Shown here piece after piece: positions 1 through 7,222 of a stretch of DNA of 11,160 bases. Position 1 is the first letter of the stretch. Every line of letters starts with the position of its first letter. This DNA comes from Deltaproteobacteria bacterium (lineage in GTDB: Bacteria; Desulfobacterota; Desulfobacteria; Desulfobacterales; SG8-13), in the NCBI GenBank assembly GCA_024639205.1, contig JAHEIV010000051.1:1-11160 (forward strand), written 5' to 3'. The translations under genes were made by a program, and so were the position numbers. The notes beneath the pieces are model-generated. The model ran no database searches, had not been told where the DNA came from, and worked only from the letters and a program-made list of their open reading frames with translations.

Positions 1-1898
1 CCCAGTTTTTCCAGCAGCCTGGAACCAACATCGATGATCAGCTCTTCATCATCGACGAGCAGGACGGTCTCCGAGCCCTTGGCAATTTCATAAGCGGGAA
101 TATCAACCTGACGGACCGGTTTGTCGGATGCCGGCAGATAAACCGCAAATGTGGCCCCCTGATCCGGTTTGCTTTCGACAGTGATGATGCCATTGTGATT
201 TTTGACGATGCCATAGGCCGAGGCCAGCCCCAGCCCCGTGCCCCTGCCTTTTTCTTTGGTCGTAAAAAAAGGATCGAAAATTCGTGCCCGGGTCACCTCG
301 TCCATTCCGGCGCCCGTATCGGTGACGGTCGCTTTTACGTATTTTCCGGCCGTCACACCATAGGCCCTGACAAAATCCTCACTCAACCGAATATTTTGGG
401 TTTTCAACCCCAATTCCCCGCCGGTCGGCATTGCTTCCCAGGCATTGACGAACAGATTCAAAAATACCTGGTTGATTTGTCCCTGGTCGACCTCGGTGGG
501 CCACAGATACGCTTCAAAAGCGTGGCTGATGCGCAGCTCTTTCTTTGTTCGCTCGAACATGTCCAGGTTCTCTTCGATGATTTTATTCAGATCCGTCACC
601 ATGACTTCATATTTGCCGCCGCGAGCAAAGCCGAGTAGCCGGCCGGTCAGCTCGGCGGCATTGTTCACACATGTCTCGATCTTTTGCAGGTGTTGCGCAC
701 ATTCATGACCGGCATCAAAATAAGAGGTCATCAGCGACGCACTGCCTTGAATGCCCATCAGCAGATTGTTGAAGTCGTGGGCAATGCCTCCGGCCAATCT
801 GCCGATACTGTCCATCCGCTCGGCCTGGGCCAGCTGCTTCTCCAAGCGTCTTTGAGTCGTGATATCGCGCACAAACTCGACAATACCGGTAACCCGGCCG
901 GTCTCTTTTTCTTTTAATGGAAAACTGTACAGCTCGAGCCACTCGATGGGCGAGCCCTGCAGTCCCGGAACAACTTCCCGTTCCGTCTCGCCGGATTGAA
1001 GACTGCGAAAGGTGGGGCAAGGATCGCAGGGCTTGTCGTGATTGTGGTAGCATTCATAACATTTCTTTCCGACCAGTGGCACATTCTCGGCATACCACTC
1101 CCGCATCACCCGATTGGTGTGGCGAATGGTCAGGTCCGGATTCAGCACACTGATCCCGTCCTGAATGCTTTCGATGACGTTGTCGAAAAAACTTTCACTC
1201 TGCCGTAGGGCGTTTTCGGCGTGCAGGCGCTCGGCAATCTCGGTCTGCAGCTCCTGATTGGATTCGGACAACGCTGAAGTTCTTTCCTGAACGTCTTCCA
1301 AAGCATGCTGTAGCTCCAGGTTCGATGTTTCCAGTCGTTGCTGAACGGTGTCGCGGACCTTCTCCATGGCATAGGCGAATATAAAAATGATTACATAGGC
1401 CGGTATGAATCGGATGATCACATCCTTGCTGTATTCGGTGAGCCACGGGATCTTGCTGCCGAGTATAAAAACTGTAATTGCCGCAGCCAACAGCAGCAGA
1501 GACATCCAGGAACCATTTTTCGAGCCGAGCAGAAAAAGAGTAACCAGCGGATAGGTGAACGACCAGATATAAGCGGTTTTTTGGAAGCCGCCGTAGGCGA
1601 GCAGAAATGCGAAAAAAACCCCGCAGGCCACCGTGCCGATCAGGCCGACGGCTTGTTGATTACCGGTTTTTCGCAAATAACCGAACAGTCCGATGATAAA
1701 TGAAACAAAGACAGCGTCAGCAGCGGCCAGCAGTAGGTCCCCCTCGATGGCAGCGTTGATCGTCAGCAGGAAAAGGATGGTGCCGCCGAATAACATGGTG
1801 GTATTGAGCAGGACCACTTTGCGCAGTACCTCGATTCCAATTTCGCCCGGCAATCTGCTGGAGATTATGTTCCAAAACCACTGTTTGGATTTTTTCAT
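1..1898 (-). CDS. Hybrid sensor histidine kinase (6 TM, PAS, HisKA, HATPase, receiver), 3' end cut by window edge
   Basis: This is a membrane sensor kinase that autophosphorylates on His and should pass phosphate to an attached receiver. The first 632 residues are visible. About six hydrophobic segments lie between residues 28 and 176, followed by a charged helical linker (about 178-235) and a PAS domain (about 236-350). The H-box AHDFNN has the phosphoacceptor His at 374. The N-box lies at 481-490, G1 (DTGAGM) at 527-532, the F-box (FDPFF) at 541-545 and G2 (GRGTGLG) at 551-557. A receiver opens at about 610 with its acidic pocket D616/D617/E618, but the phosphoacceptor Asp lies beyond the window. 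The start at 1898 is supported by AAAGGA seven bases upstream. The PAS carries two CxxC pairs (C280/C283 and C291/C294). The gene is transcribed away from the catabolic operon with its own long leader, so a regulatory link to it is not shown. The H-box style points to Desulfobacterales. Confidence 0.93.
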   Translation of the reverse strand, partial: MKKSKQWFWNIISSRLPGEIGIEVLRKVVLLNTTMLFGGTILFLLTINAAIEGDLLLAAADAVFVSFIIGLFGYLRKTGNQQAVGLIGTVACGVFFAFLLAYGGFQKTAYIWSFTYPLVTLFLLGSKNGSWMSLLLLAAAITVFILGSKIPWLTEYSKDVIIRFIPAYVIIFIFAYAMEKVRDTVQQRLETSNLELQHALEDVQERTSALSESNQELQTEIAERLHAENALRQSESFFDNVIESIQDGISVLNPDLTIRHTNRVMREWYAENVPLVGKKCYECYHNHDKPCDPCPTFRSLQSGETEREVVPGLQGSPIEWLELYSFPLKEKETGRVTGIVEFVRDITTQRRLEKQLAQAERMDSIGRLAGGIAHDFNNLLMGIQGSASLMTSYFDAGHECAQHLQKIETCVNNAAELTGRLLGFARGGKYEVMVTDLNKIIEENLDMFERTKKELRISHAFEAYLWPTEVDQGQINQVFLNLFVNAWEAMPTGGELGLKTQNIRLSEDFVRAYGVTAGKYVKATVTDTGAGMDEVTRARIFDPFFTTKEKGRGTGLGLASAYGIVKNHNGIITVESKPDQGATFAVYLPASDKPVRQVDIPAYEIAKGSETVLLVDDEELIIDVGSRLLEKL

Positions 1899-1930
1899 CC
1901 GGTTTCCTTTATGTCAGGCTGCAATAGGAG

Positions 1931-1958
1931 ATCCGTAAAGGGATTGATCGCTACGGAT
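1931..1958. repeat. Spaced inverted repeat in the kinase leader
   Basis: ATCCGTA (1931-1937) and its exact reverse complement TACGGAT (1952-1958) are separated by 14 bases. They lie 33-60 bases upstream of the kinase start, downstream of the candidate promoter and so inside the leader transcript. It could be a dimeric operator with arms two helical turns apart, or an RNA stem. Seven-base arms can occur by chance. Confidence 0.35.
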
Positions 1959-2016
1959 GTTTCCGCTCTTTAGAAATTTACATCATTCGGTTCTGATTGG
2001 CCATCGATAGACCCTT

Positions 2017-2025
2017 ATTATATCA
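2017..2025 (-). promoter_or_regulatory. Candidate extended -10 promoter for the sensor kinase
   Basis: On the minus strand the sequence reads TGATATAAT, which is TGN followed by a perfect TATAAT, the extended -10 consensus of sigma-70. No good -35 box sits 16-18 bases upstream, which is tolerated by extended -10 promoters. Transcription would begin near 2010, giving a leader of about 110 bases before the kinase start at 1898. Confidence 0.5.
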
Positions 2026-2401
2026 CGCCAGGGAGCCGCATCGCCATGAAAAATAAAATCCTTTTTCTTATGGGTGTCCTTGCGTGAAGTCGTTTGATTT
2101 ATTTGCTGTCAATTCGAACCAGTTACCTCGAATTTCATCCAACGGGAAACTCGATATAAGTTATCGGCCTTTTCCGGCTACTCTTTAATGCAGGCTCTCC
2201 TGACTTGCCGGTAACGGTTAAACAGGGGAGTGTGGTTTGATTGCGGTTTTTTCAGGCGAAATTGCAGCCCGGGATGAGTCGTATAAGGACGGTGAAGTTG
2301 CCGCGACCTGACGTTTTCGTGTCTGCGCCGGCCGAATGGGGGGGTCTTGCGGCGCTGCAGTCAGCTTCCAGATGGATGGTGGTGCGCGGGAATCGTGAAC
2401 G

Positions 2402-2740
2402 TTACAGCTGCTGAAGTTTCGCTTGAAGCTCGTCTACCCGTTTCTCTCTTGTCCGAACCACGCGATCCATTGCTCTTGGCAGGTCGGCCAGCAAATCCCT
2501 GGAGAGATTTACTGCCTGCAGGTAAAACGACTGGATGCGTTTTTCCAGCTCCAGGCTTTCTGCCAACAGTTCCGCCGGGTTGGCGGAAACAATCGATATC
2601 GGAATTTCGACGGCTGCTGCAAGCCCCTGGAAGCCGAAGTTGGTTTCCAGGGTATCCGTAACACTGTAGTAGGCCTTTTTCAGGCGTCTTCCGAATTTCT
2701 TGTTCTCACCGGCAAAGGTGATAAAGAATGGATATCTCCT
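2402..2740 (-). pseudogene. Small helical protein ORF lacking a start codon (possible decayed last gene of the operon)
   Basis: A 112-codon open frame ends at the TAA at 2402-2404. From about 2728 it reads like a real protein. It has a basic amphipathic N-terminal part (GENKKFGRRLKKAYYSV), then a long helical, Leu- and Glu-rich region, and a coiled-coil-like tail ending KRVDELQAKLQQL. A strong SD, AAAGGAG, lies at 2736-2742, 43 bases after the transaldolase-like gene, so this looks like the operon's last gene. At the expected start position the sequence is ATTC, and no ATG, GTG or TTG occurs in frame before the middle of the ORF. A two-base loss changing ATGTTC to ATTC would explain it in one event. 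I do not recognise the family; the helical shape is loosely phasin-like, but that is only a shape comparison. A rare ATC start at 2722 or a sequencing error are alternatives. Confidence 0.5.
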
Positions 2741-2742
2741 TT
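2736..2742 (-). promoter_or_regulatory. Shine-Dalgarno sequence without a matching start codon
   Basis: AAAGGAG on the minus strand. Six bases downstream lies ATT at 2727-2729, whose frame ends after seven codons, while the protein-like frame is shifted by one base. The site marks where the small helical ORF should have begun. Confidence 0.5.
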
Positions 2743-2785
2743 AACAATATCTGGAATTTCTTTTTTATATTTGGATCAATTATTT

Positions 2786-3877
2786 TCAACTCTTGCTGTC
2801 CGGATTCGGAAGCATGAATTCCCGAATCGCAGCCACCAGCGACTGATACCCGCTGATGAACTGTCGCAGCGTTCTTACGTTGGGTCCGAAGCCATCGAAT
2901 TCTTCCACCGTCATGCCGTTTTCTTCATAAGCGCGACGAAAATCGGTAAACTTTTGCGAAAGCCCATCGATAATCTCGGTACGGACTGGCTGATCGATGC
3001 GTGGAATCACCGCGACATCGCAAGCATTGAATCGCACCTGCCATTCGTGGGTCAGCGTTACCACCACATCGCCGCCGATAAACTCCGACCAGTGCATGTG
3101 GTTGCGGGTGGCCGCCGACAGTAGGCGCAAACGATAGCCTCGCTGCCGGTAAATCCCGTACGCTTTTTTCATGGCCGCGACCCCGGCCCATTCCAGGAAG
3201 TTTGGTTCGGTAACGATATGGTCCCGGTTGGCCACCACCTTTAACCAGTCATCCAGGCGGCCCACCATGATGGTACACACCGGCCCCATCCGGGAAATGT
3301 CTTTGTTTTCTTTTTCGCGACGCTGCAGGCCCCTTTCGACCGCTTCGGCCACTGCCAGGGCCTGGGGAACACAGAAACACACGGTGGCATTGATGCTGAC
3401 GCCCCGGTAGGTGGCTTCTTCGATGGCGGCAACACCGGCCTTTGTGACCGGTATCTTCACAATGATGTTCGGCGCCAGGCTATCGAAGTACACGGCCTGC
3501 TCGACGATGCGTTCGGCATCCCGGTAATACCGCGGGTCGGTTTGAATGGAAAGACGGCCCTTTTTGCCCTGCTCGCGGTCAAACACCGGAATCAGCAGCT
3601 CGGCTGCCTTGATGGAGATCTCTTCGACCACCTTCCAGGTAACCTGATCCTCATCCGCGGCAGGCATCTCGGAAATGATCTCTTTTATCCGGTCCTTCCA
3701 CAGGTGCATTTCCTTTCCGAGCACCTCCCCGACGATTACCGGGTTGGAGGTGGCGCCGGCGGCGCCATGTTCGATAGCGTATGTCAGCTCTTGAATGGAG
3801 CACGAATCGTTCCACAGATCCGTATCACTGGTGCGAACCATTTTATGCAGAGGGCTTTTATAGGTTTCAGCCTGCAT
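2786..3877 (-). CDS. Transaldolase-family protein (363 aa) with an aldolase-like active site
   Basis: This is a class I (Schiff base) TIM-barrel enzyme of the transaldolase family, expected to move or release a three-carbon ketol unit. The TSNP motif lies at 43-46. The Schiff-base lysine is K141 in VKIPVT, and T165 and the VGRLDD strand (205-210) follow. Asp24 is the likely general acid/base near the N-terminus. By motif alignment from memory, Glu96 of E. coli TalB corresponds here to Gln112 (GRLSIQTD), and Phe178 to Met204. Gln at the first position is the state in fructose-6-phosphate aldolase (FsaA). At 363 residues the protein is longer than FSA (about 220) and TalB (about 317) and nearer the long actinobacterial-type transaldolases. 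The start at 3877 is chosen because AAGGAGG sits eight bases upstream; an upstream ATG at 3991 would overlap the preceding gene and add unrelated sequence. The gene follows an SDR by 41 bases in the same operon. The substrate is not determinable. Confidence 0.88.
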   Translation of the reverse strand: MQAETYKSPLHKMVRTSDTDLWNDSCSIQELTYAIEHGAAGATSNPVIVGEVLGKEMHLWKDRIKEIISEMPAADEDQVTWKVVEEISIKAAELLIPVFDREQGKKGRLSIQTDPRYYRDAERIVEQAVYFDSLAPNIIVKIPVTKAGVAAIEEATYRGVSINATVCFCVPQALAVAEAVERGLQRREKENKDISRMGPVCTIMVGRLDDWLKVVANRDHIVTEPNFLEWAGVAAMKKAYGIYRQRGYRLRLLSAATRNHMHWSEFIGGDVVVTLTHEWQVRFNACDVAVIPRIDQPVRTEIIDGLSQKFTDFRRAYEENGMTVEEFDGFGPNVRTLRQFISGYQSLVAAIREFMLPNPDSKS

Positions 3878-3885
3878 GGCCGCAT

Positions 3886-3892
3886 CCTCCTT
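3886..3892 (-). promoter_or_regulatory. Ribosome binding site that fixes the transaldolase-like start
   Basis: AAGGAGG on the minus strand lies eight bases before the ATG at 3877. It rules in this start over the in-frame ATG at 3991, which lies inside the preceding SDR gene. Confidence 0.8.
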
Positions 3893-3918
3893 GAAACCGT
3901 TCTTCACGATTTTTTTTG

Positions 3919-4731
3919 CTACTGACTCGCCGTTATTCCACCGTCCACATAAAGCGTTTGTCCAGTGACAAAGTCGGACGCCGGAGAACAAAAGAAAAGA
4001 ACCGGGCCGACTATATCTTTCGGGTCCGCAATTCTTCCCAGGGGGATCCGATCCAACAGCTGCTGCTTGAACTCCGGATTTTCCATCACGTGACGGATCA
4101 TCTCCGTGTGGACAAAAGTGGGAGCCACCCCGTTGACATTGATGCCGTGCGGCGCCAGCTCCATGGCGTGCTGCTTGATCAGCATCACCAGGCCCCCCTT
4201 TGTGCTGCAGTAAGCGGAATAGCCACGATGACGCAGCCCCAGCCTGGCACGCACCGAGAGCAGATGGACCTGCTTGCCTTTACTGCCGGCCTGCACCTGT
4301 CGCCTGGCCACCGCCTGGGCGAGAAACATGGCACTTTTGAGATTCGCACGGTATACGTCGTCAAACGCTTCTTCGGTCACCTCCAGCAGCGGTTCTTCGC
4401 GCTGAATCCCCACACAGTTGACGAGAATATCCGGCGAGCCAAAAGCTTGAACCACTTGATCCACCGTCGCGTTGATCCCATCGACCGATTGAGCATTCCC
4501 TTGAAAGCCGAGTGCTTTATGCCCTCCATCATTGAGCTGACCGGCCAGGTTCTCGGCCTTTTCGCGGTTGCGACCGGAAACCGCCACCGCTGCGCCTCTT
4601 GTGGCAAGTCCCCAGGCTATGGCTTCTCCGATGCCGCCGTACCCGCCCGGCAGAAACGTCACCTTGCCCTGCAGGTCGAACAGATCGCTCAGTTCAGTGC
4701 TAAAATCAATGTCAGGAGTTATTGGTTCCAT
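3919..4731 (-). CDS. Short-chain dehydrogenase/reductase with altered cofactor motif (270 aa)
   Basis: This is a classical SDR by length and layout, expected to oxidise or reduce a sugar, polyol or keto acid with NAD(P). The nucleotide-binding loop is PGGYGGIG (28-35), so Pro28 replaces the usual Thr of TGxxxGxG. NCVG (105-108) replaces the usual NNAG. The catalytic set remains: N130, S159, Y174 and K178 (YCSTK). The C-terminal VTGQTLYVDGG block is typical of gluconate 5-dehydrogenase and FabG relatives. There is an N-terminal extension of about 15-20 residues before the first strand. The start at 4731 has AAAGGAG six bases upstream. It lies 17 bases after another SDR gene and 41 bases before the transaldolase-like gene, so the three are surely cotranscribed. 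With catalytic residues intact it is probably active, but the two changed cofactor motifs leave the cofactor preference open. Confidence 0.88.
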   Translation of the reverse strand: MEPITPDIDFSTELSDLFDLQGKVTFLPGGYGGIGEAIAWGLATRGAAVAVSGRNREKAENLAGQLNDGGHKALGFQGNAQSVDGINATVDQVVQAFGSPDILVNCVGIQREEPLLEVTEEAFDDVYRANLKSAMFLAQAVARRQVQAGSKGKQVHLLSVRARLGLRHRGYSAYCSTKGGLVMLIKQHAMELAPHGINVNGVAPTFVHTEMIRHVMENPEFKQQLLDRIPLGRIADPKDIVGPVLFFCSPASDFVTGQTLYVDGGITASQ

Positions 4732-4748
4732 CGTTTGCTCCTTTATAT

Positions 4749-5492
4749 CTAATCCATGTGCAGCCCACCGTTGATATCAATGATTTCACCGGTTATGAAT
4801 CCGGACAACGGGGAGATCAAAAAGCGCACGACGTTGGCAACTTCTTTGGCCTCACAAAAGCGCCCAACCGGTATCTGCTCCAGCAGACGATGCTGTTGGT
4901 CGTCGGAGAGATAATCGGTTATCATGGGCGTCAGGATGTAAGCCGGAGCGATGCCGTTGGCCGTTACACCATGTGGCGCTGCCTCTCGGGCGATCGAAAA
5001 CGTCAGCGCAGACAGGGCGCCTTTTGACGCCGTGTATGCTGTGCCGGCGGTCAGCCCGCCGGTTTTCATGGCCAGGGAACAGATGTTGACAATGCGACCC
5101 CAGTGGCGCCGCTTCATACCGGGCAGCCATTGCCGGCACAGGTAGAAGGCACCGTCCAGGTTGACGGACAAAATGCGGCGCCACTCGTCATCGGTCGTGT
5201 CTGCCAGCTTTTCATTGGACAACACGCCGGCATTGTTGACCAGAACCGAAACCTCTCCTTGGTTGTTTCGAATGGCATCACAGGCCTCGGCCACCGCTTG
5301 CGGATTTCTGATATCCAGCGGTAGCGGTATAGCGGCATCACCGATGCTGCCGGCCAGTTCATCGAGAGGTTTTTTAACAATATCGACCAGAATCACCCGG
5401 TAACCTTCTGCCGCCAGTGCCCTGGCAGTGGCGGAGCCGAGCACGCCGGCCGCGCCGGTTACTAGGGCCATTTTTTCTTTGTCGGGCATCAT
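4749..5492 (-). CDS. FabG-like short-chain dehydrogenase/reductase (247 aa)
   Basis: This is a classical NAD(P)-dependent SDR. The glycine motif TGAAGVLG lies at 12-19, Asp37 at the end of the second strand suggests a preference for NAD(H), NNAG lies at 86-89, and the catalytic tetrad is N111, S139, Y153 and K157 (YTASK). The C-terminus GEIIDINGGLHMD matches the usual SDR end. Length is normal for the family. ATG codons at 5492 and 5489 both fit; a weak GGGAA lies about ten bases upstream. It begins 136 bases after the regulator gene and runs directly into the second SDR. The context is carbohydrate catabolism rather than fatty acid synthesis, because no acyl carrier or other fab genes are nearby. 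The specific substrate cannot be read from the sequence. Confidence 0.88.
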   Translation of the reverse strand: MMPDKEKMALVTGAAGVLGSATARALAAEGYRVILVDIVKKPLDELAGSIGDAAIPLPLDIRNPQAVAEACDAIRNNQGEVSVLVNNAGVLSNEKLADTTDDEWRRILSVNLDGAFYLCRQWLPGMKRRHWGRIVNICSLAMKTGGLTAGTAYTASKGALSALTFSIAREAAPHGVTANGIAPAYILTPMITDYLSDDQQHRLLEQIPVGRFCEAKEVANVVRFLISPLSGFITGEIIDINGGLHMD

Positions 5493-5587
5493 ATGCGACT
5501 ATTTCCCGTTTCGGCCAGGAGCTGCATTCAGGTGAAACCGCAAAAAACCCATTCCAGCATCTTTATTCGGATCGATCGGCACCAAAG

Positions 5588-5602
5588 CAGATTAAAAATC
5601 TG
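5588..5602. repeat. Small hairpin between regulator and first SDR gene
   Basis: CAGATT, a three-base loop and AATCTG form a perfect six-base stem in the 136-base gap, with flanking AAA and TTT that can extend the pairing with one bulge. It is AT-rich with no long T run, so it is a poor terminator. It might act as an RNA processing or attenuation element separating regulator from enzyme expression. Confidence 0.35.
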
Positions 5603-5628
5603 TTTCGGGGAAAGCCGGCCGGGCGAAC

Positions 5629-6192
5629 CTACAGTGATAGAACGGACAATATTTTCACTTTTTGATTTCCAGAAGCAGCGACGGCCTTGTGTGGAATCGA
5701 TGAATCGAAATACAGGCAATCTCCTTCTTTTACAAAATGAATTTCATCTCCGTAATGAAAGTTCAATGTGCCGCTGAGAACATAGATCATCTCTTCGCCA
5801 TCGTGGTAATTATATGGAATGCTGTCCGGCTGTGCATCGCCGGGCAGTATGATGATCAGCGGTTTGATGGCGCCGTCGGCCCTCTTTTTTATCACCGCTT
5901 CATACCGGTATCCCAGGCTGGTGTAATCGCCGATGATCTCTTTTCTTTCACTTTCCCGAATGATCGACAGGCCGTTTTCATTGTCGCCGTTTTCCTCGAA
6001 AAAATAGGATATATGCACGTTCAATGCATAGGCGATCTTGGTTAACGTTGGAATCGGGGGCGGCTTTTCGCTGTTCTCGATTTTCGACAGGTATCCGGGG
6101 GTGAGGCCGGTTTTGATGCTCAACTCCTGAATGGTGGTGTTGCGTTTTTGTCTCAACTGCTTGATTTTACGGTAAATGGATGTGTATTCCAT
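5629..6192 (-). CDS. XRE-family transcriptional regulator with C-terminal cupin domain (187 aa)
   Basis: This is a DNA-binding regulator, probably controlling the operon it sits in. An XRE/Cro-type helix-turn-helix covers about residues 6-62, with the recognition part TPGYLSKIENS at 31-41. A cupin_2 domain covers about 105-187, with motif one around H130, E133/E134 and G141 and motif two ending in SSIPHKA (H168). The cupin probably binds a small ligand or metal and acts as the effector sensor; this two-domain layout is common in regulators of amino acid, polyol and sugar use. The ATG at 6192 is 12 bases after the aldo/keto reductase stop, with only a weak purine stretch before it, suggesting translational coupling. 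Whether it activates or represses is unknown. The 7195-7506 region is the obvious place for its operator. Confidence 0.92.
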   Translation of the reverse strand: MEYTSIYRKIKQLRQKRNTTIQELSIKTGLTPGYLSKIENSEKPPPIPTLTKIAYALNVHISYFFEENGDNENGLSIIRESERKEIIGDYTSLGYRYEAVIKKRADGAIKPLIIILPGDAQPDSIPYNYHDGEEMIYVLSGTLNFHYGDEIHFVKEGDCLYFDSSIPHKAVAASGNQKVKILSVLSL

Positions 6193-6204
6193 ATTTCTTG
6201 CTGC

Positions 6205-7194
6205 TTATCGGATCCGGGACGCCGTTCGCCATGGATCGGCATTGGGGCCCAGTTTTAATTTCACTTCTGCGGTAGCGGCAGTCAGGGCATTGACCACATC
6301 TTCGGGAAGGTCCAGATCGACCGCCTGGACATTGGCGCTGATCTGAGCCGGATTGCGCGCGCCGGCTAAGACGGCCGTAATTCCGGGCTGCTGCAGCACC
6401 CATGCCAGGGACACGTTTGCCATGGGCTGCCCCAGGTCAGCACAGATGGCGCCAATTTTCTCCAGCGCTTCATTGGCCTCCTTTTCACAGCCCTTTTCTT
6501 GGTGAACGGTGCCCGATCGGTTTTTCGAGTACAATCGGATTCGGGCCCGTTCGTCATCAACTTCCTCCAGGCGATGGTATTTTCCCGTCAACAGGCCCTG
6601 GGCGAGCGAGCTGTATGCCAGGACCCCTATGCCGTATTGTCTGCACTTTGCCAGAATATCGGCTTCGATGGCCCTGAACAAAAGACTGTACGACAGCTGG
6701 TTGCTCACGATCGCTGCAAATCGTTTGGCTTCGGTTAAATCCTGAACGCCGAAATTGCCCACGCCGGTAAACCGTATCTTACCGTCCGTTTTCAGCTTTT
6801 CGATGGCAGTCAGGGTTTCATCGACGGGCACCTCCCGGTTCGGCCAGTGGATCTGATACAGGTCGATATGATCGGTCTTCAGCCGTTTCAGGCTGCCGTC
6901 GCAGGCCTGCATCAGTTTGGCCGCTGTCATGTTGTCGACCCAGACCTTGGTTGCAACCAGAGCCTTGTCACGCACCCCGATCAGACCCTTTCCGAGGACT
7001 TCCTCGGAATAGCCGTCGCTGTAAAACTCGGCCGTATCGAACAGGTTCACGCCCAGATCGATGGCGGCCCGGATGGTTTCAATGGAGTCTTTTTCGTCCT
7101 GCGCCCCCCAGGTGTACCCACCGCCGAGCGCCCAGCAGCCCATCGCTATTTCTGAGATTTCAATATCCGACGTGCCGAGTTTTCTAGTTCTCAT
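6205..7194 (-). CDS. Aldo/keto reductase (329 aa), YhdN/IolS-like
   Basis: This is an NAD(P)H-dependent oxidoreductase of the AKR superfamily, with a soluble (beta/alpha)8 barrel. The full catalytic tetrad is present: D53 and Y58 (FDTAEFY), K83 (ATKVW) and H116 (QIHWP). The C-terminal cofactor-binding stretch reads VLAGARNPAQISANVQAV. The closest known shape is the AKR11 group of Bacillus YhdN and IolS, judged from motif memory, and the C-terminus LGPNADPW resembles sugar-acting AKRs. The start at 7194 has GGAGG five to six bases upstream. It is the first gene of the minus-strand operon, so its promoter should lie in the AT-rich region to its right. It probably interconverts an aldose or ketose with a polyol or a lactone; the exact substrate is not readable. 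Confidence 0.92.
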   Translation of the reverse strand: MRTRKLGTSDIEISEIAMGCWALGGGYTWGAQDEKDSIETIRAAIDLGVNLFDTAEFYSDGYSEEVLGKGLIGVRDKALVATKVWVDNMTAAKLMQACDGSLKRLKTDHIDLYQIHWPNREVPVDETLTAIEKLKTDGKIRFTGVGNFGVQDLTEAKRFAAIVSNQLSYSLLFRAIEADILAKCRQYGIGVLAYSSLAQGLLTGKYHRLEEVDDERARIRLYSKNRSGTVHQEKGCEKEANEALEKIGAICADLGQPMANVSLAWVLQQPGITAVLAGARNPAQISANVQAVDLDLPEDVVNALTAATAEVKLKLGPNADPWRTASRIR

Positions 7195-7222
7195 TTATTC
7201 CTCCGGAAATGCTGGCGTGTAT

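Larger units (their letters stand above)
1899..2401. other. Non-coding stretch upstream of the sensor kinase
   Basis: About 500 bases lie between the end of the small ORF and the kinase start. I found no convincing coding frame on either strand; the short frames there lack a ribosome binding site and protein-like composition. The stretch holds an extended -10 promoter and a spaced inverted repeat in the kinase leader. I saw no clear Rho-independent terminator (GC stem plus T run) for the operon ending at 2402, so its transcription may end further on or by Rho. Confidence 0.6.

Noticed and set aside
2423..3124. Plus-strand open frame of 233 codons across the small ORF and the transaldolase-like gene
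   Set aside because: It is antisense to two minus-strand frames with better protein character, has no ribosome binding site, and its product has an unnatural composition.
3878..3991. Upstream start giving the transaldolase-like protein 38 more residues
   Set aside because: It overlaps the end of the preceding SDR gene, lacks a ribosome binding site, and the extra residues do not resemble the family, while AAGGAGG precedes the ATG at 3877.
3916..4752. Plus-strand open frame of 278 codons
   Set aside because: Antisense shadow of the 270-aa SDR, which has a strong ribosome binding site and SDR catalytic residues.
2786..7194. Sulfoquinovose sulfo-transaldolase operon
   Set aside because: Only a transaldolase-family protein and dehydrogenases fit; no sulfoquinovosidase, sulfosugar isomerase or sulfonate exporter is visible, so the name is not justified.
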